Source: Roseomonas sp. AR75 (lineage in GTDB: Bacteria > Pseudomonadota > Alphaproteobacteria > Acetobacterales > Acetobacteraceae). From it: 64,000 bases of DNA. The position numbers and the translations under genes are program-made. The stretch spans positions 806,001-870,000 of the forward strand of contig NZ_STGB01000002.1 of NCBI RefSeq assembly GCF_005222815.1. The letters are read 5' to 3'. The notes below the pieces were generated by a model. That model saw only the letters and a list, made by a program, of their open reading frames with translations, was not told the origin of the DNA and made no database searches. Position 1 is the stretch's first letter, and each line of letters starts with the position of its first letter. Below, piece after piece: positions 9,209 to 18,613 of the stretch.

Positions 9209-9247
9209 CCACCCATCGCGTCACGGACCACCGAAGGAGCGCACCGC

Positions 9248-10783
9248 GTGCGGGATCGCCGACCGAATATCCTGTTCATCACCACCGACCAGCAGCGCGC
9301 CGACTGCATCGGCGCCTTCGGGCGCAAGGTGCACACGCCGCATCTCGACCTGCTCGCGGCGGATTCCACCGCCTTCACCGCCTGCATCGCACCGAACCCG
9401 GTGTGCCAGCCGACGCGTGCGTCGATGCTGACGGGACGCATGCCGCGCAGCCACGGCGTCTGCGACAACGGCATCGACCTGCCGGTCGAGGAGGCGCGCG
9501 ACAGCTTCCCCGCCGTGCTGGCCAAGGCCGGCTACGACACGGCGCTGCTCGGCAAGGCGCATTTCGCGACCGCGCATACCTTCAACCCCACCGGCTCGCC
9601 CGAGTGCCGGCACAGCATGAACCGCTACGGGCCGAACTGGACCGGGCCCTATATGGGCTTCCAGCGCGTGGAACTGGTGGTCGAGGGCCACAACACCTTC
9701 CCCCCGATGGAGCCGCCCTTCGGCCAGTCCTACGAGGCCTGGTACTACGCCGACGGACACGGCGCCCTGAAGAACAAGCTCTACAAGGAGAACCACGGCC
9801 CCGACACGCATGGCGCGCCGCAGACCTGGCACTCCGGCCTGCCGCAGGCCTGGCACAACTCCAACTGGGTCGCCGACCGCACCATCGCCTACATGAACGA
9901 GCAGCGGGACCGGCCCTTCTGCCTCTGGGCCAGCTTCCCCGACCCGCACCATCCCTTCGACTGCCCCGTCCCCTGGAGCCTGCTGCACCGGCCGGAGGAT
10001 GTGGACCTGCCGGCGCATTGGACGCTCGACCTCGACCGCCGGCCCTGGTGGCACAAGGCGAGCCTTGAGGGCGTGCCGAACCTGGCCGACCCGAAGCTGC
10101 GCGAGTTCCGCGCCAAGCACAGCCGCACGCCGGTGCTGACCGAGACGACGCTGCGCGAGGTGATCGCCAACTACTACGGCATGATCTCGTTGATCGACCA
10201 CAATGTGGGCCGCATCCTGACCGAGCTGAACCGGCTGGGGCTGGACGACAACACGCTGGTCGTGTTCACCGCGGACCACGGTGACTGGCTGGGCGACCAC
10301 GGCCTGCTGCTGAAGGGCCCGATCACCTATGAGGGGCTGATCCGGGTGCCCTGCCTGGTGCGCGGCCCCGGCGTGCCGAAGGGCCAGGTCTGCGACGAGC
10401 CGGTCTCGACGCTCGACATGGCCGCGACCTTCGCCGACCTGGCCGGCGCCGAGAAGCCGGAGCGCTGGCACAGCCGTTCCCTGCTGCCGGTGGCGCGCGG
10501 GGAGGAGACGCGGGACTTCGCCTTCTGCGAATGGGACCTGTCCGACAGCCGCTGCGGCGTGCCGCTGAACCTGCGCACCGTGCGGACGAAGCGCTTCAAG
10601 CTGACGGTGGAGGAGATCTCCGGCGCGGCGGAGATGTACGACCTGGAGACCGACCCGCAGGAGATGGACAACATCGCCGACGACCCCGCCCATGCCGCGA
10701 CGCGGCGTGAACTGGAGGCGATGATCCGCGCGCGCCCGGACGATGCGCGGAAGGAGCGGCTGCCGGCGGTGGGGATGGCGTGA
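9248..10783 (+). CDS. Sulfatase (alkaline-phosphatase superfamily, copy 2)
   Basis: 511 residues with a GTG start (GAAGGAG upstream). Active-site motif VCQPTRAS with Cys53, metal motifs ITTDQQRAD and VVFTADHGDWLGDHGLLLKG. It aligns end to end with the sulfatase at 6617, including the C-terminal tail (MYDLETDPQEMDNIADDP). It is the last chromosomal gene before the island: its stop is only seven bases from the left attachment repeat. The substrate is unknown; duplication with a partner binding protein suggests an imported sulfated compound. Confidence 0.9.
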   Translation: MRDRRPNILFITTDQQRADCIGAFGRKVHTPHLDLLAADSTAFTACIAPNPVCQPTRASMLTGRMPRSHGVCDNGIDLPVEEARDSFPAVLAKAGYDTALLGKAHFATAHTFNPTGSPECRHSMNRYGPNWTGPYMGFQRVELVVEGHNTFPPMEPPFGQSYEAWYYADGHGALKNKLYKENHGPDTHGAPQTWHSGLPQAWHNSNWVADRTIAYMNEQRDRPFCLWASFPDPHHPFDCPVPWSLLHRPEDVDLPAHWTLDLDRRPWWHKASLEGVPNLADPKLREFRAKHSRTPVLTETTLREVIANYYGMISLIDHNVGRILTELNRLGLDDNTLVVFTADHGDWLGDHGLLLKGPITYEGLIRVPCLVRGPGVPKGQVCDEPVSTLDMAATFADLAGAEKPERWHSRSLLPVARGEETRDFAFCEWDLSDSRCGVPLNLRTVRTKRFKLTVEEISGAAEMYDLETDPQEMDNIADDPAHAATRRELEAMIRARPDDARKERLPAVGMA

Positions 10784-10790
10784 CGCGGCG

Positions 10791-10814
10791 GTGGTGCTGC
10801 TGGAGAGGATTGAA
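10791..10814. repeat. attL, left attachment repeat
   Basis: These 24 bases (beginning GTGGTGCTGCTGGAGAGG) are identical to 21180-21203 and then diverge. They duplicate the T-stem/acceptor 3' end of tRNA-Thr without the rest of the gene, as expected for the far boundary of a tRNA-targeted integration. Confidence 0.9.
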
Positions 10815-10886
10815 ATCTCCAACGCTCCAACATGTCACCCTAAAAGTCATTTAAAACAACATTTTATGAAGATTCACTTTCCCTAA

Positions 10887-10919
10887 CTGTAGGAGGTTTT
10901 GTAGGAAGTTTGGTAGGGT
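10887..10919. repeat. Putative integrase arm sites, left end
   Basis: Iterated TGTAGGAGGTT-like units (CTGTAGGAGGTTTTGTAGGA, then AGTTTGGTAGGGT) lie about 70 bases inside attL. A closely matching pair lies at 21102-21130, about 50 bases inside attR, in the same orientation. Such repeats at both ends are typical of arm-type sites bound by the N-terminal domain of tyrosine integrases. Confidence 0.6.
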
Positions 10920-10933
10920 GCAAGGCAAAACAA

Positions 10934-10969
10934 AACCCCTGCATCGGTGCCTATTCCGATGCAGGGGTT
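10934..10969 (-). terminator. Rho-independent terminator of small-ORF operon
   Basis: A perfect 14-bp stem (AACCCCTGCATCGG / CCGATGCAGGGGTT) with an eight-base loop. Read on the minus strand it is followed by TTTTGTTTTG, a good U-rich tail. It lies downstream of the minus-strand operon 12421-11040 and would end that transcript before attL. Confidence 0.8.
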
Positions 10970-11047
10970 CTGTCTCTCGCTTCAACGGTCGTGACACCGG
11001 AGCGCGAAGTTTGACGCGGGTTGAATCGCGCGATGGGGGTTAGTCGT

Positions 11048-11230
11048 CTAGGAAATCGGAGCGCAGATCGGCGGCGCCAGCCATGTCGGTCGTGATGCGC
11101 CTTGGGATCGAGTCTGTGGGCACCCTGACGGTAGGTCTCGGGTCCGCAGGTCCCTCTGGCATGGTGGTTTCGGTGCCAGGGCGCTGTACGGGCTTGGAGA
11201 GGCTTCTAGGGGGTTGTCGCTCTCAGACAT
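11048..11230 (-). CDS. Small ORF at end of island operon, frame uncertain
   Basis: A 60-residue frame (MSESDNPLEASPSPYSALAPKPP...) starts eight bases inside the end of the previous gene. Its second half looks unnatural (RTRDLPSGCPQTRSQGAS). In another frame a 40-residue ORF at 11040-11162 (MPEGPADPRPTVRVPTDSIP...) has a far more protein-like acidic C-terminus, AADLRSDFLDD. Either the shorter ORF is the gene, or one original gene of about 62 residues has suffered a frameshift near 11160. Function unknown. Confidence 0.35.
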   Translation of the reverse strand: MSESDNPLEASPSPYSALAPKPPCQRDLRTRDLPSGCPQTRSQGASRPTWLAPPICAPIS

Positions 11231-11405
11231 TGTGACGGACCTTGCGGTTGCGGCGGCGGCGGCGCTTGGTGGTTGCCCCTTCGGCGCGAGTGGTGGCCGC
11301 CAGATCGAAGGCAACCTCCGCCAAGAACACCGCGACCGCGCGGAGACCGGCGCGGGCCGTCATCAGGTTTTCGGCTGGGGTGGGTTGGGTGCGTTTCGTT
11401 GTCAT
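11223..11405 (-). CDS. Small basic protein of island operon
   Basis: 60 residues, MTTKRTQPTPAENLMTARAG..., ending in a strongly basic tail (TTKRRRRRNRKVRHNV) that suggests nucleic-acid contact. Its ATG overlaps the preceding stop in an ATGA, typical of translational coupling. No recognised domain. Confidence 0.5.
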   Translation of the reverse strand: MTTKRTQPTPAENLMTARAGLRAVAVFLAEVAFDLAATTRAEGATTKRRRRRNRKVRHNV

Positions 11406-11653
11406 CCGCGCCAGTTCCGTGGCTCGCCGATTCGGTGGCTGGCACGCTTCAGCGCATTGAGCTGTTCGTTTAGACCGGGCTGAGGGATTGGATCGGACGC
11501 TACGGTATCCAACGCGACCACATGCACGGGCGCTAGAGGCGAGGCAGGTGGCGCAGGAATCGGAGGCAGATCGTCATTACGCCTACGGCGCTTGGGCCGT
11601 CGAGGGTGGTCAAATGGTTCGCTGTCGCGGTCGAAGTCGAACTTAGGAGCCAT
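11402..11653 (-). CDS. Small hypothetical protein of island operon
   Basis: 83 residues from the ATG at 11653 (MAPKFDFDRDSEPFDHPRRPKRRRRNDD...). A basic patch (RRPKRRRR, about residues 18-25) is followed by a Pro-rich linker and a short predicted helix (LNEQLNALKRASHRIG). It overlaps the previous gene by 11 bases and the next by 4. An upstream in-frame ATG at 11752 would run deep into the preceding gene and is less likely. No known family. Confidence 0.5.
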   Translation of the reverse strand: MAPKFDFDRDSEPFDHPRRPKRRRRNDDLPPIPAPPASPLAPVHVVALDTVASDPIPQPGLNEQLNALKRASHRIGEPRNWRG

Positions 11654-11834
11654 TGTTCTGTGTGTCAGTTGATGGCGTGGTGGTTGGGGCAGGGAAGTCC
11701 CATTCGTTCGCGTATCCGACAACTTTGCCGTTGGCGTCGTGGATTTCCACAAGTCGGGTTCGGCTTGGCAGGGGGTCGGATGAGTGCCCGCGAACGATGG
11801 TGCCGTTGGGGAGCCGGTCTAGAATCTCGGGCAT
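11643..11834 (-). CDS. Small hypothetical protein of island operon
   Basis: 63 residues (MPEILDRLPNGTIVRGHSSDPLPS...), with a beta-rich core ending RLVEIHDANGKVVGYANEWDF and a Thr/Ser/Asn-rich tail. Its start overlaps the stop of the 195-residue gene by one base (TAATG), implying coupled translation. The natural composition and coupling support a real gene. Function unknown. Confidence 0.55.
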   Translation of the reverse strand: MPEILDRLPNGTIVRGHSSDPLPSRTRLVEIHDANGKVVGYANEWDFPAPTTTPSTDTQNNGS

Positions 11835-12421
11835 TATAGGTCAGCCGCGCTATGGATTCGGGCGATAGCCTTCGAGGCGAACTCAGACGCCCACGGGCGC
11901 GGAGTAGTCGGGTTTCCGGCGACAATGCTGGCAAGGTGTTCCTTCAACCGGCCGAGAATCAGGCTCCGGATCATCACGGCACCATACGGCGCGCGCAGTT
12001 GGCTTTTGCACACGTCATGGGCTTCACGCTCTAGGGTTTGAATGCGCGTGAGGGCGCCAAGCAAGGCCGCAAGGCTAGTGTCGGCGTCGCGGGCTGCTGT
12101 CTGTAGCTGGGCTGCGACCTTTGCTACGCGCTCGCGCGCCATCTGTTGACGGTCGCGCCCTGCGGCTGCTTCGGCGTCCCGATGAAGGTCGCGTGCGCTT
12201 TGGAGGGCAATGGTTGCAGCCTCATGAGCGCGCCGGGCCGCATCCAAGGCAGCTAGGGCGGCGTCGGCTTCGACGTGGTCGCCCGATAAGAGGGAGCGGC
12301 GGACCGCAACCTGTCGGGCGGCTTCGGCGTCCAAGAGGCGCTGGCCAGTTGCAGAGGCGGTTGTCTCGGCCTGATGGAGAATTTTGGAGGCATCTGCGAC
12401 ACTTAAAGTATTTAAAGTCAT
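11834..12421 (-). CDS. Coiled-coil hypothetical protein, first gene of island operon
   Basis: 195 residues. Residues about 5-140 are almost entirely Ala/Arg/Glu/Leu-rich helix with heptad-like spacing (ASKILHQAETTASATGQRLL, EADAALAALDAARRAHEAAT), so a long coiled coil is predicted. The C-terminal 50 residues (LRAPYGAVMIRSLILGRLKEHLASIVAG) are more globular. It leads a minus-strand operon of four or five overlapping small genes. It could be a scaffold or structural adaptor; no homology is recognised. Confidence 0.65.
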   Translation of the reverse strand: MTLNTLSVADASKILHQAETTASATGQRLLDAEAARQVAVRRSLLSGDHVEADAALAALDAARRAHEAATIALQSARDLHRDAEAAAGRDRQQMARERVAKVAAQLQTAARDADTSLAALLGALTRIQTLEREAHDVCKSQLRAPYGAVMIRSLILGRLKEHLASIVAGNPTTPRPWASEFASKAIARIHSAADL

Positions 12422-12436
12422 TTGAAAAACTCACGG

Positions 12437-12459
12437 GAACGCGCTATACTAGGGCGTTC
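12437..12459. promoter_or_regulatory. Inverted repeat upstream of the small-ORF operon
   Basis: GAACGC and GCGTTC arms of six bases separated by eleven bases lie 16-38 bases upstream of the ATG at 12421. The position and dyad symmetry suggest an operator for the operon. No -35/-10 pair with correct spacing is obvious. Confidence 0.4.
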
Positions 12460-12477
12460 AAATTTGGTTGTTTACTA

Positions 12478-12507
12478 GGGGATACCGGCTGATAAGCTGG
12501 TGTCCCC
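12478..12507 (+). terminator. Hairpin with U-run between HTH gene and small-ORF operon
   Basis: A 13-bp stem (GGGGATACCGGCT / AGCTGGTGTCCCC, two G-U wobbles on RNA) with a GATA loop is followed on the plus strand by TTTTCTATT. As a terminator it would stop plus-strand transcripts, although no plus gene precedes it. On the minus strand it lies between the HTH gene and the small-ORF operon and could attenuate readthrough. Confidence 0.45.
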
Positions 12508-12515
12508 TTTTCTAT

Positions 12516-12710
12516 TCAGGACACGCGCAGGCTAGCGCGAGAGAGATCGGCGACGGCTACATAACGTCTGCCGTTGAGTCGAGTAGTTGGCACGTTGTCG
12601 CGGCGCAGACGCCGCCACAACTGATAGTAGCTGATCCCACTTATTCTGGAAGCCTCCATTACATTGACATGGGAACCAGCGACGATACTTTCTAGGAGCG
12701 TGGTGGTCAT
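12516..12710 (-). CDS. AlpA/excisionase-like HTH protein
   Basis: 64 residues from the ATG at 12710 (MTTTLLESIVAGSHVNVMEA...). The core VNVMEASRISGISYYQLWRRL and the following RRYVAVADL give the winged-helix/MerR-type pattern of AlpA and excisionase proteins: a short HTH plus a basic wing. These usually bend DNA at attachment sites or activate an integrase or replication operon. A strong promoter places the transcript start almost at this ATG, which supports this start over an ATG at 12746. The gene is divergent from the helicase. Confidence 0.65.
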   Translation of the reverse strand: MTTTLLESIVAGSHVNVMEASRISGISYYQLWRRLRRDNVPTTRLNGRRYVAVADLSRASLRVS

Positions 12711-12717
12711 GGGTATA

Positions 12718-12746
12718 ATTATAGCAACTCGACCACGAGTTTGCAA
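12718..12746 (-). promoter_or_regulatory. Promoter of AlpA-like gene, probably leaderless
   Basis: Read on the minus strand: TTGCAA (12746-12741), exactly 17 bases, then a consensus TATAAT (12723-12718). Only seven bases separate the -10 box from the ATG at 12710, so the mRNA should have essentially no leader. The spacer contains a dyad, ACTCG-N4-CGAGT (12727-12740), an operator candidate. Confidence 0.65.
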
Positions 12747-12762
12747 CAGATTTATTTAGTCT

Positions 12763-12791
12763 TTGCAACAACTTACCAAAGCTGCTACAAT
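12763..12791 (+). promoter_or_regulatory. Promoter of the helicase gene
   Basis: TTGCAA (12763-12768), exactly 17 bases, TACAAT (12786-12791). The -35 hexamer is the palindrome also used by the divergent promoter, and a nine-base TTTGCAACA repeat (12740-12748 and 12762-12770) places the two -35 boxes 22 bases apart. The helicase ATG follows at 12855. Confidence 0.6.
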
Positions 12792-13467
12792 TTACACTTC
12801 CGTTGATCTCTTGGTTGCGGATTTAAGACTACACACACCAAATCTGAATATAAAATGAAACTAACACAAGCCTATCGGCTACTAAAGAACTCTCCGCGGG
12901 CCGCTGAAATAACGAAATGGCGCCCCCTCAAGGCGGAGGCAAAACTACAGGACGATCCTGAAGGACAGCTTATTTGGGAGGCGCACCGGCTACAAGAGAG
13001 CGCGCGGGAACGACTTCGGGAGATATACTTCGGCGGCCTAGCGGACACTATTCCTAAAGAAGCTGACGTGCGGACGAATAGACTAATCAATTTCTTGAAT
13101 TTCGTAAACGAAAATTTTGCGCTCGCACTTGTTGAAGGAAAGGTGGCCATTCTTGACCTGAGAAGAGGGGAAAAGGACGCCATCGAAACTGCATTACCTA
13201 CGATGATCTCTCCGGACAATTTCCGAACGCTGCTCGCTCCCTCTAAATTCCTGACTCATCGTCGGGGGAAGCGGGAACAGGAAAAATCTGGCGCAGAGAT
13301 TTGGCTGGAATGGGCGTACCGGCATGAATACACGCGAGGCGTGTGTTTCTCTCCGGGGAAAACTCAAGCTGAAGTGGGCGAGGACCGTCTGAACATATGG
13401 ACGGGCTGGCAGATTCCTCCGGGGCTGGAACCGATTTACGAGGGCACCTCCGAGCACGGATGCGCTA

Positions 13468-14516
13468 GAGCGCCTCTCGACCTGACTGAATCAAAACGCT
13501 TCCGCGACGCGGAGGGGATCTGATTCAAGCTGTCTGTCGGGAGGGGGCCGACAGGCATGTCGAAGGCGTTGTCGGTTGATCTTCGGGAACGGGTCGTGGC
13601 GGCGATTGCGGCGGGTGCGTCGTGCCGCGCGGCGGCGGAGCGGTTCGGTGTCGGGGCGTCGAGTGCGATCCGCTGGTGGTCGCTGCACCGGCGGGTGGGT
13701 TCGGTGGCCCCTGGACCTCTCGGCGGCGACCGACGGTCGGGACGGATCGAGGCGCATGCGCCGTTGATCCTCGATCTGCTGGGGCGGACGCCGGACATCA
13801 CGCTGAGCGAGCTGCGCACGGAACTGGCGGAGGCTGGCGTGGACGTCAGCATCGCCTCGCTCTGGCGGTTCTTCGCGCGGCGGCGGATCACGCTGAAAAA
13901 AAGTCGGCGCACGCTGCCGAGCAGCAGCGCCCCGACATCCTGACGCGACGCTGGGAATGGTTCGAGGGCCAGCTCGACCTTGACCCCGATCGCCTGGTGT
14001 TCATCGACGAGACCTGGGCCTCGACCAACATGGCCCGCACCCGCGGACGGGCGCCGCGCGGCGAGCGCCTGCGCGCTGCCATCCCGCACGGTCACTGGAA
14101 GACAACGACTTTCGTCGCGGGCCTGCGCAACAGCGGCATGGTCGCGCCGATGGTGCTCGACGGGCCGATCAACGGCATCGCCTTCCAGGCTTACGTCGAC
14201 CAGGTGCTGGTCCCGGACCTGCGGCCCGGCGATGTTGTCGTCATGGACAACCTCGGCAGCCACAAGCGGCCAGGCATCCGCGCCGCCATCGAGGCTGCGG
14301 GCGCGAACCTGCTCTACCTGCCGCCCTACAGCCCCGACTTCAACCCAATCGAGAACGCCTTCGCCAAGCTCAAGGCCATGCTGCGCAAGGCTGCCGAGCG
14401 AACCATCGACGGCCTCTGGTCCGCCATCGGCAACATCATCGACACATTCAATCCAGCCGAATGCGCCAACTACTTCGCCGCCGCCGGATACGAACCAGAC
14501 TGATCGGAAAATGCTC
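13468..14516 (+). mobile_element. IS630-family insertion sequence
   Basis: 1049 bases flanked by a TA target duplication (13466-13467 and 14517-14518), the hallmark of IS630/Tc1-type insertion. The ends begin GAGC and end GCTC, with imperfect inverted repeats extending about 25 bases. It carries a two-frame transposase. It lies inside the helicase gene and is richer in G+C than the surrounding island sequence, so it arrived separately. Confidence 0.9.
13557..14503 (+). CDS. IS630 transposase, made by -1 frameshift
   Basis: The first frame (13557-13943) carries the HTH domain (MSKALSVDLRERVVAAIAAG, CRAAAERFGVGASSAIRWW). The second, in the -1 frame to 14503, carries the DDE catalytic domain: LVFIDETWAST, VVVMDNLGSHK and LPPYSPDFNPIENAFAKLK, giving the Asp, Asp and Glu. 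The frames overlap at CTG AAA AAA AGT, an A7 slippery run near 13898-13904, so a programmed -1 frameshift is expected. The fusion is about 315 residues, normal for IS630. The gene therefore appears intact. Confidence 0.85.
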
Positions 14517-15507
14517 TAAAATACTTTACCACCTGCGCGAGGTCGTCTGCGATGGGGACCAGCAAGTCTCGGATTGGTTGTTGTGGTGGTTAGCGGACAT
14601 TCTACAGAACCCGGGCAATAAACCGGGAAGCGCTGTAGTGCTCAAAGGGCCGAAAGGTTCAGGTAAGTCGCTGGTTGCTGACATAATGCACCGCATCATT
14701 GGGTCAAAATACTTCCTGAGAGTGGCGAAGCGAAACGATTTGGTGGGCAACTTCAACTCTCAGCTTGCGGGCGCGATTCTAGTTAATTGCGAGGAAGCCA
14801 CTTTCGGAGGAAACACGGCCGATAACGATACATTGAAGGATTTGATCACCAGTGACACCATTCTTGTTAATCCAAAATTCGTACCTCAGTTTACGATGAG
14901 GTCATATTCACGATTTCTATTCACCACGAATGGGTCGTATTCGCACAATACAAGCGAGGATGAGCGTCGTTATCTATTCCTTGATGTGCCTGATACCTTT
15001 TCTAGAGATCCGAAATATTTCAATCCGCTGTGGGGCGAAATTAATGGTTCTGGAATATTCGCTTTCGCTGATTTCCTGTACCAGTTAAAGCGCCCCGATG
15101 GTGTAGACCTGCGCAATCCCCCAAGGACTGCGGCTCATGGTAGGTTATTAGCTGAATCGCTGTCTGTTGAGGAACGATTCTTCTATAATGCGCTGATTAC
15201 TGGCGAAGGGTATCCGCCTGACGCCGCCGACGATGGAGGAGAAGTCTTTCTTTCGGACGTGAAGGAGGCGTTTAGCCTTTACCTCGATAATCTGGGCAAG
15301 CGGAACTCTCTGAAGTTGTCGGATAACCGATTTGTACCCGGAGCTGCGGCTAAGTTCTGGTGTGCTGAGCCTGAGGGGCGGAGGACGCGAAAGGGCGTGA
15401 AGGAAACTGTCTACAGCATCCCCAGCCTCAAGGACGCGCGGGCAATCGCCGTGGAGAACGGGTTACTGCCCGCGTCCTATGCTATGGATGATGACGACGA
15501 CGAGTAA

Positions 15508-16260
15508 GACTGCGCCGTGGAAATCTATCGAGCGGCGGGGTTCTGGTGACAAGGGGGCAGGAATGCTCCCTTGTTGTTTTGCGTGCCTTACTGACGAGGG
15601 GCGCGAGGGCGGGAGTGGACACAAGAGGACACACCCGGACAGCCCCCCTCTGTCCAGGTTTTCTTCAATAGAATCAGGGGTTTTCGCCTATCTGGACATA
15701 CTGGACATACTCTTTTCTAATTAAGAAGGGAAGGAAGAATATATAGGTAGAAGGAATTTGCCCCTCCCCCTCCGTCCGTCTGTCCACTTGCGAAAACCTT
15801 TAGCATTTATAAGGGTTTAAGGTGGACATACCCCTCTGTCCGGTTTGTCCTTCTATGTCTACTCCCCCTTGGCGTGTCTTCCACCTCAGGACGGCCTGCA
15901 ATACTTTGACCAATCGTCAGCACGGGCGCACTTGCCAGTTCGACCCGGCGAATATCTGTCCCTTTAAGGGAGGGTGCCAAGCTTAGGGCATATGTGGCCT
16001 ATGACCTGTCGCCTGTCCAGGCTTTAGACTACCCACCGTCCTGGGTCCCCCCGTTGATCCGAGCCGCCCAAACGTTGCTCGAATAAAGCCCCACCGTTCC
16101 TCGCGCCGCCTAACCACTCGATCTCCACGCGCACCGGCGCCAGCGCCCGCGTTAGTCGGCTTTATCGGTTCGGCTGACTTAAGACGCCAATTCGGCCGTT
16201 TACAATTTCTAAACGTCCGTATAGATTTTGTATGGGATACTAAGACAGGGTTTCGACGTC
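15508..16260. repeat. Non-coding region with clustered TGGACA hexamers, candidate origin
   Basis: No credible gene lies in this 750-base stretch. Between 15616 and 16019 there are seven exact TGGACA hexamers: 15616, 15693, 15702 and 15823 in plus orientation, and 15651, 15781 and 16014 in minus orientation. Further one-mismatch copies lie near 15626, 15636, 15837, 15846 and 15957. Two copies are nine bases apart. AT-rich stretches (near 15710-15760 and 15800-15820) alternate with pyrimidine tracts. Position just downstream of the helicase suggests iterons of a replication origin; operator sites are the alternative. Confidence 0.6.
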
Positions 16261-16523
16261 ATGCCTTCGGGTCGTTTTGTCAGCTACTGCCGCGTATCCA
16301 CCGATCAGCAGGGACGCAGCGGGCTTGGTTTGCAGGCTCGACGCGAAGCCGTCGCGGCCTTCCTCAATGGTGGAGCGTGGCAGCTGATCGGTGAGTTTGT
16401 GGAGGTTGAGAGCGGCAAGCGTTCCGACCGGCCTGAGCTTCTGAAAGCCTTGGCGCTGGCGAAGCGGCAGAAGGCTACGTTGATTGAACCGCGCCGGGTT
16501 TGCCGGAGGCTGTTTGGTGTGGG

Positions 16524-17758
<1,235 letters not shown>

Positions 17759-18247
17759 CGCTCCATCCTCTCAACGGTTGGAGCCTCCGGCAAACCCGGC
17801 GCGGTTCAGATCGTCGCGAAGCTAGATCGGCTCTCACGTTCCGTCGCCTTCCTCTCCGCCCTGCTAGAGTCCGGCGCCGATTTCGTCGCCGCAGATAACC
17901 CGCACGCCAACAAGCTGATGGTGCATCTACTCGCGGCCTTCGCGGAACATGAGCGTGACCAGATCAGCGCCCGCACGAAGGCAGCGCTCGCGGCTGCAAA
18001 GGCGCGCGGGGCAGTTCTAGGTAACCCTCGCCTCGACGATGCACGCGGGCACGCGGCGGAGGCGCTGAAAGACGGCGCAGACCAGCGCGCCGCGAATGTG
18101 CTGCCGCTGATCCGCGATATTCAAGCGACTGGCGCTAGCACACTCACCGCCGTTGCTGCCGCGCTGAATGCTCGCGGCGTGAAGACGGCGCGCGGCGGGG
18201 ACTGGTATGCCTCGACGGTGCGGAACGTGCTGCTTCGGGTGTGCTGA

Positions 18248-18613
18248 TGAGCGGTTGCCCTGAAAGGTAGATCCTGCAGTCGGTGAAGCCGAGCTCGGGC
18301 CAAGCCCGATGGCCGCCGGGAAGTTGGGCCAACTTAGAGCATGGACTTCTCTGCCCCAACCCTGCGCTGCCTAGACTAGAATGCCCGATATCCGTGTGCA
18401 ACAATGGCCCCGTGTCAAAGACCCTTTTGCAATCTCGCGCCTGCACTACTGGTATGATCAATCGCGCTGTCGCGCCAACTAATCGCCTGAGGGAATCGCC
18501 AGCTAGCGTGCGATGCTCAAGCACGCGACGGCGCGCGCGGCAGCCAGGAACTCGCAATAGATTGCTTTAGCTCTCCCGAGCGGCATCGCCCACAATCGCA
18601 TGGACCTTCACTG
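18248..18613. other. Intergenic region in island
   Basis: About 366 bases with no credible ORF on either strand. I see no strong terminator or repeat. The likely promoter of the following gene must lie near its right end but is not recognisable. Confidence 0.5.

Larger units (their letters stand above)
12855..15507 (+). pseudogene. DUF5906-type phage/satellite helicase (primase-helicase), split by IS630
   Basis: The 5' part (12855-13467) encodes MKLTQAYRLLKNSPRAAEIT... and the 3' part (14519-15507) encodes KILYHLREVVCDGDQQVSDW with Walker A GPKGSGKS, then NCEEATFGG and FLFTTNGSYSHN. This is the superfamily 3-like helicase of DUF5906 primase-helicases, which replicate phages, satellites and plasmids. 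Removing the insertion at 13468-14516 and one TA copy joins GCT (Ala204) to AAA ATA CTT in frame, giving a 533-residue protein. As it stands the N-terminal part reads into the IS and stops at 13523, while the ATPase part has no start of its own. The element can no longer make the intact enzyme. Confidence 0.85.

Noticed and set aside
11214..11868. Several plus-strand ORFs opposite the small-ORF operon
   Set aside because: Composition rich in Arg/Trp/Pro and no coupled starts; the minus-strand frames have natural composition, overlaps and a terminator.
13557..14503. IS630 transposase as a pseudogene
   Set aside because: The two frames meet at an A7 slippery run with -1 relation and complete HTH and DDE parts, as in active members using frameshifting.
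15479..15724. 81-codon ORF after the helicase
   Set aside because: Overlaps the helicase end in another frame, reads through the hexamer repeats and has unnatural composition.
15616..16019. CRISPR array
   Set aside because: The repeated unit is only six bases, in both orientations and at irregular spacing, and no cas genes are present.
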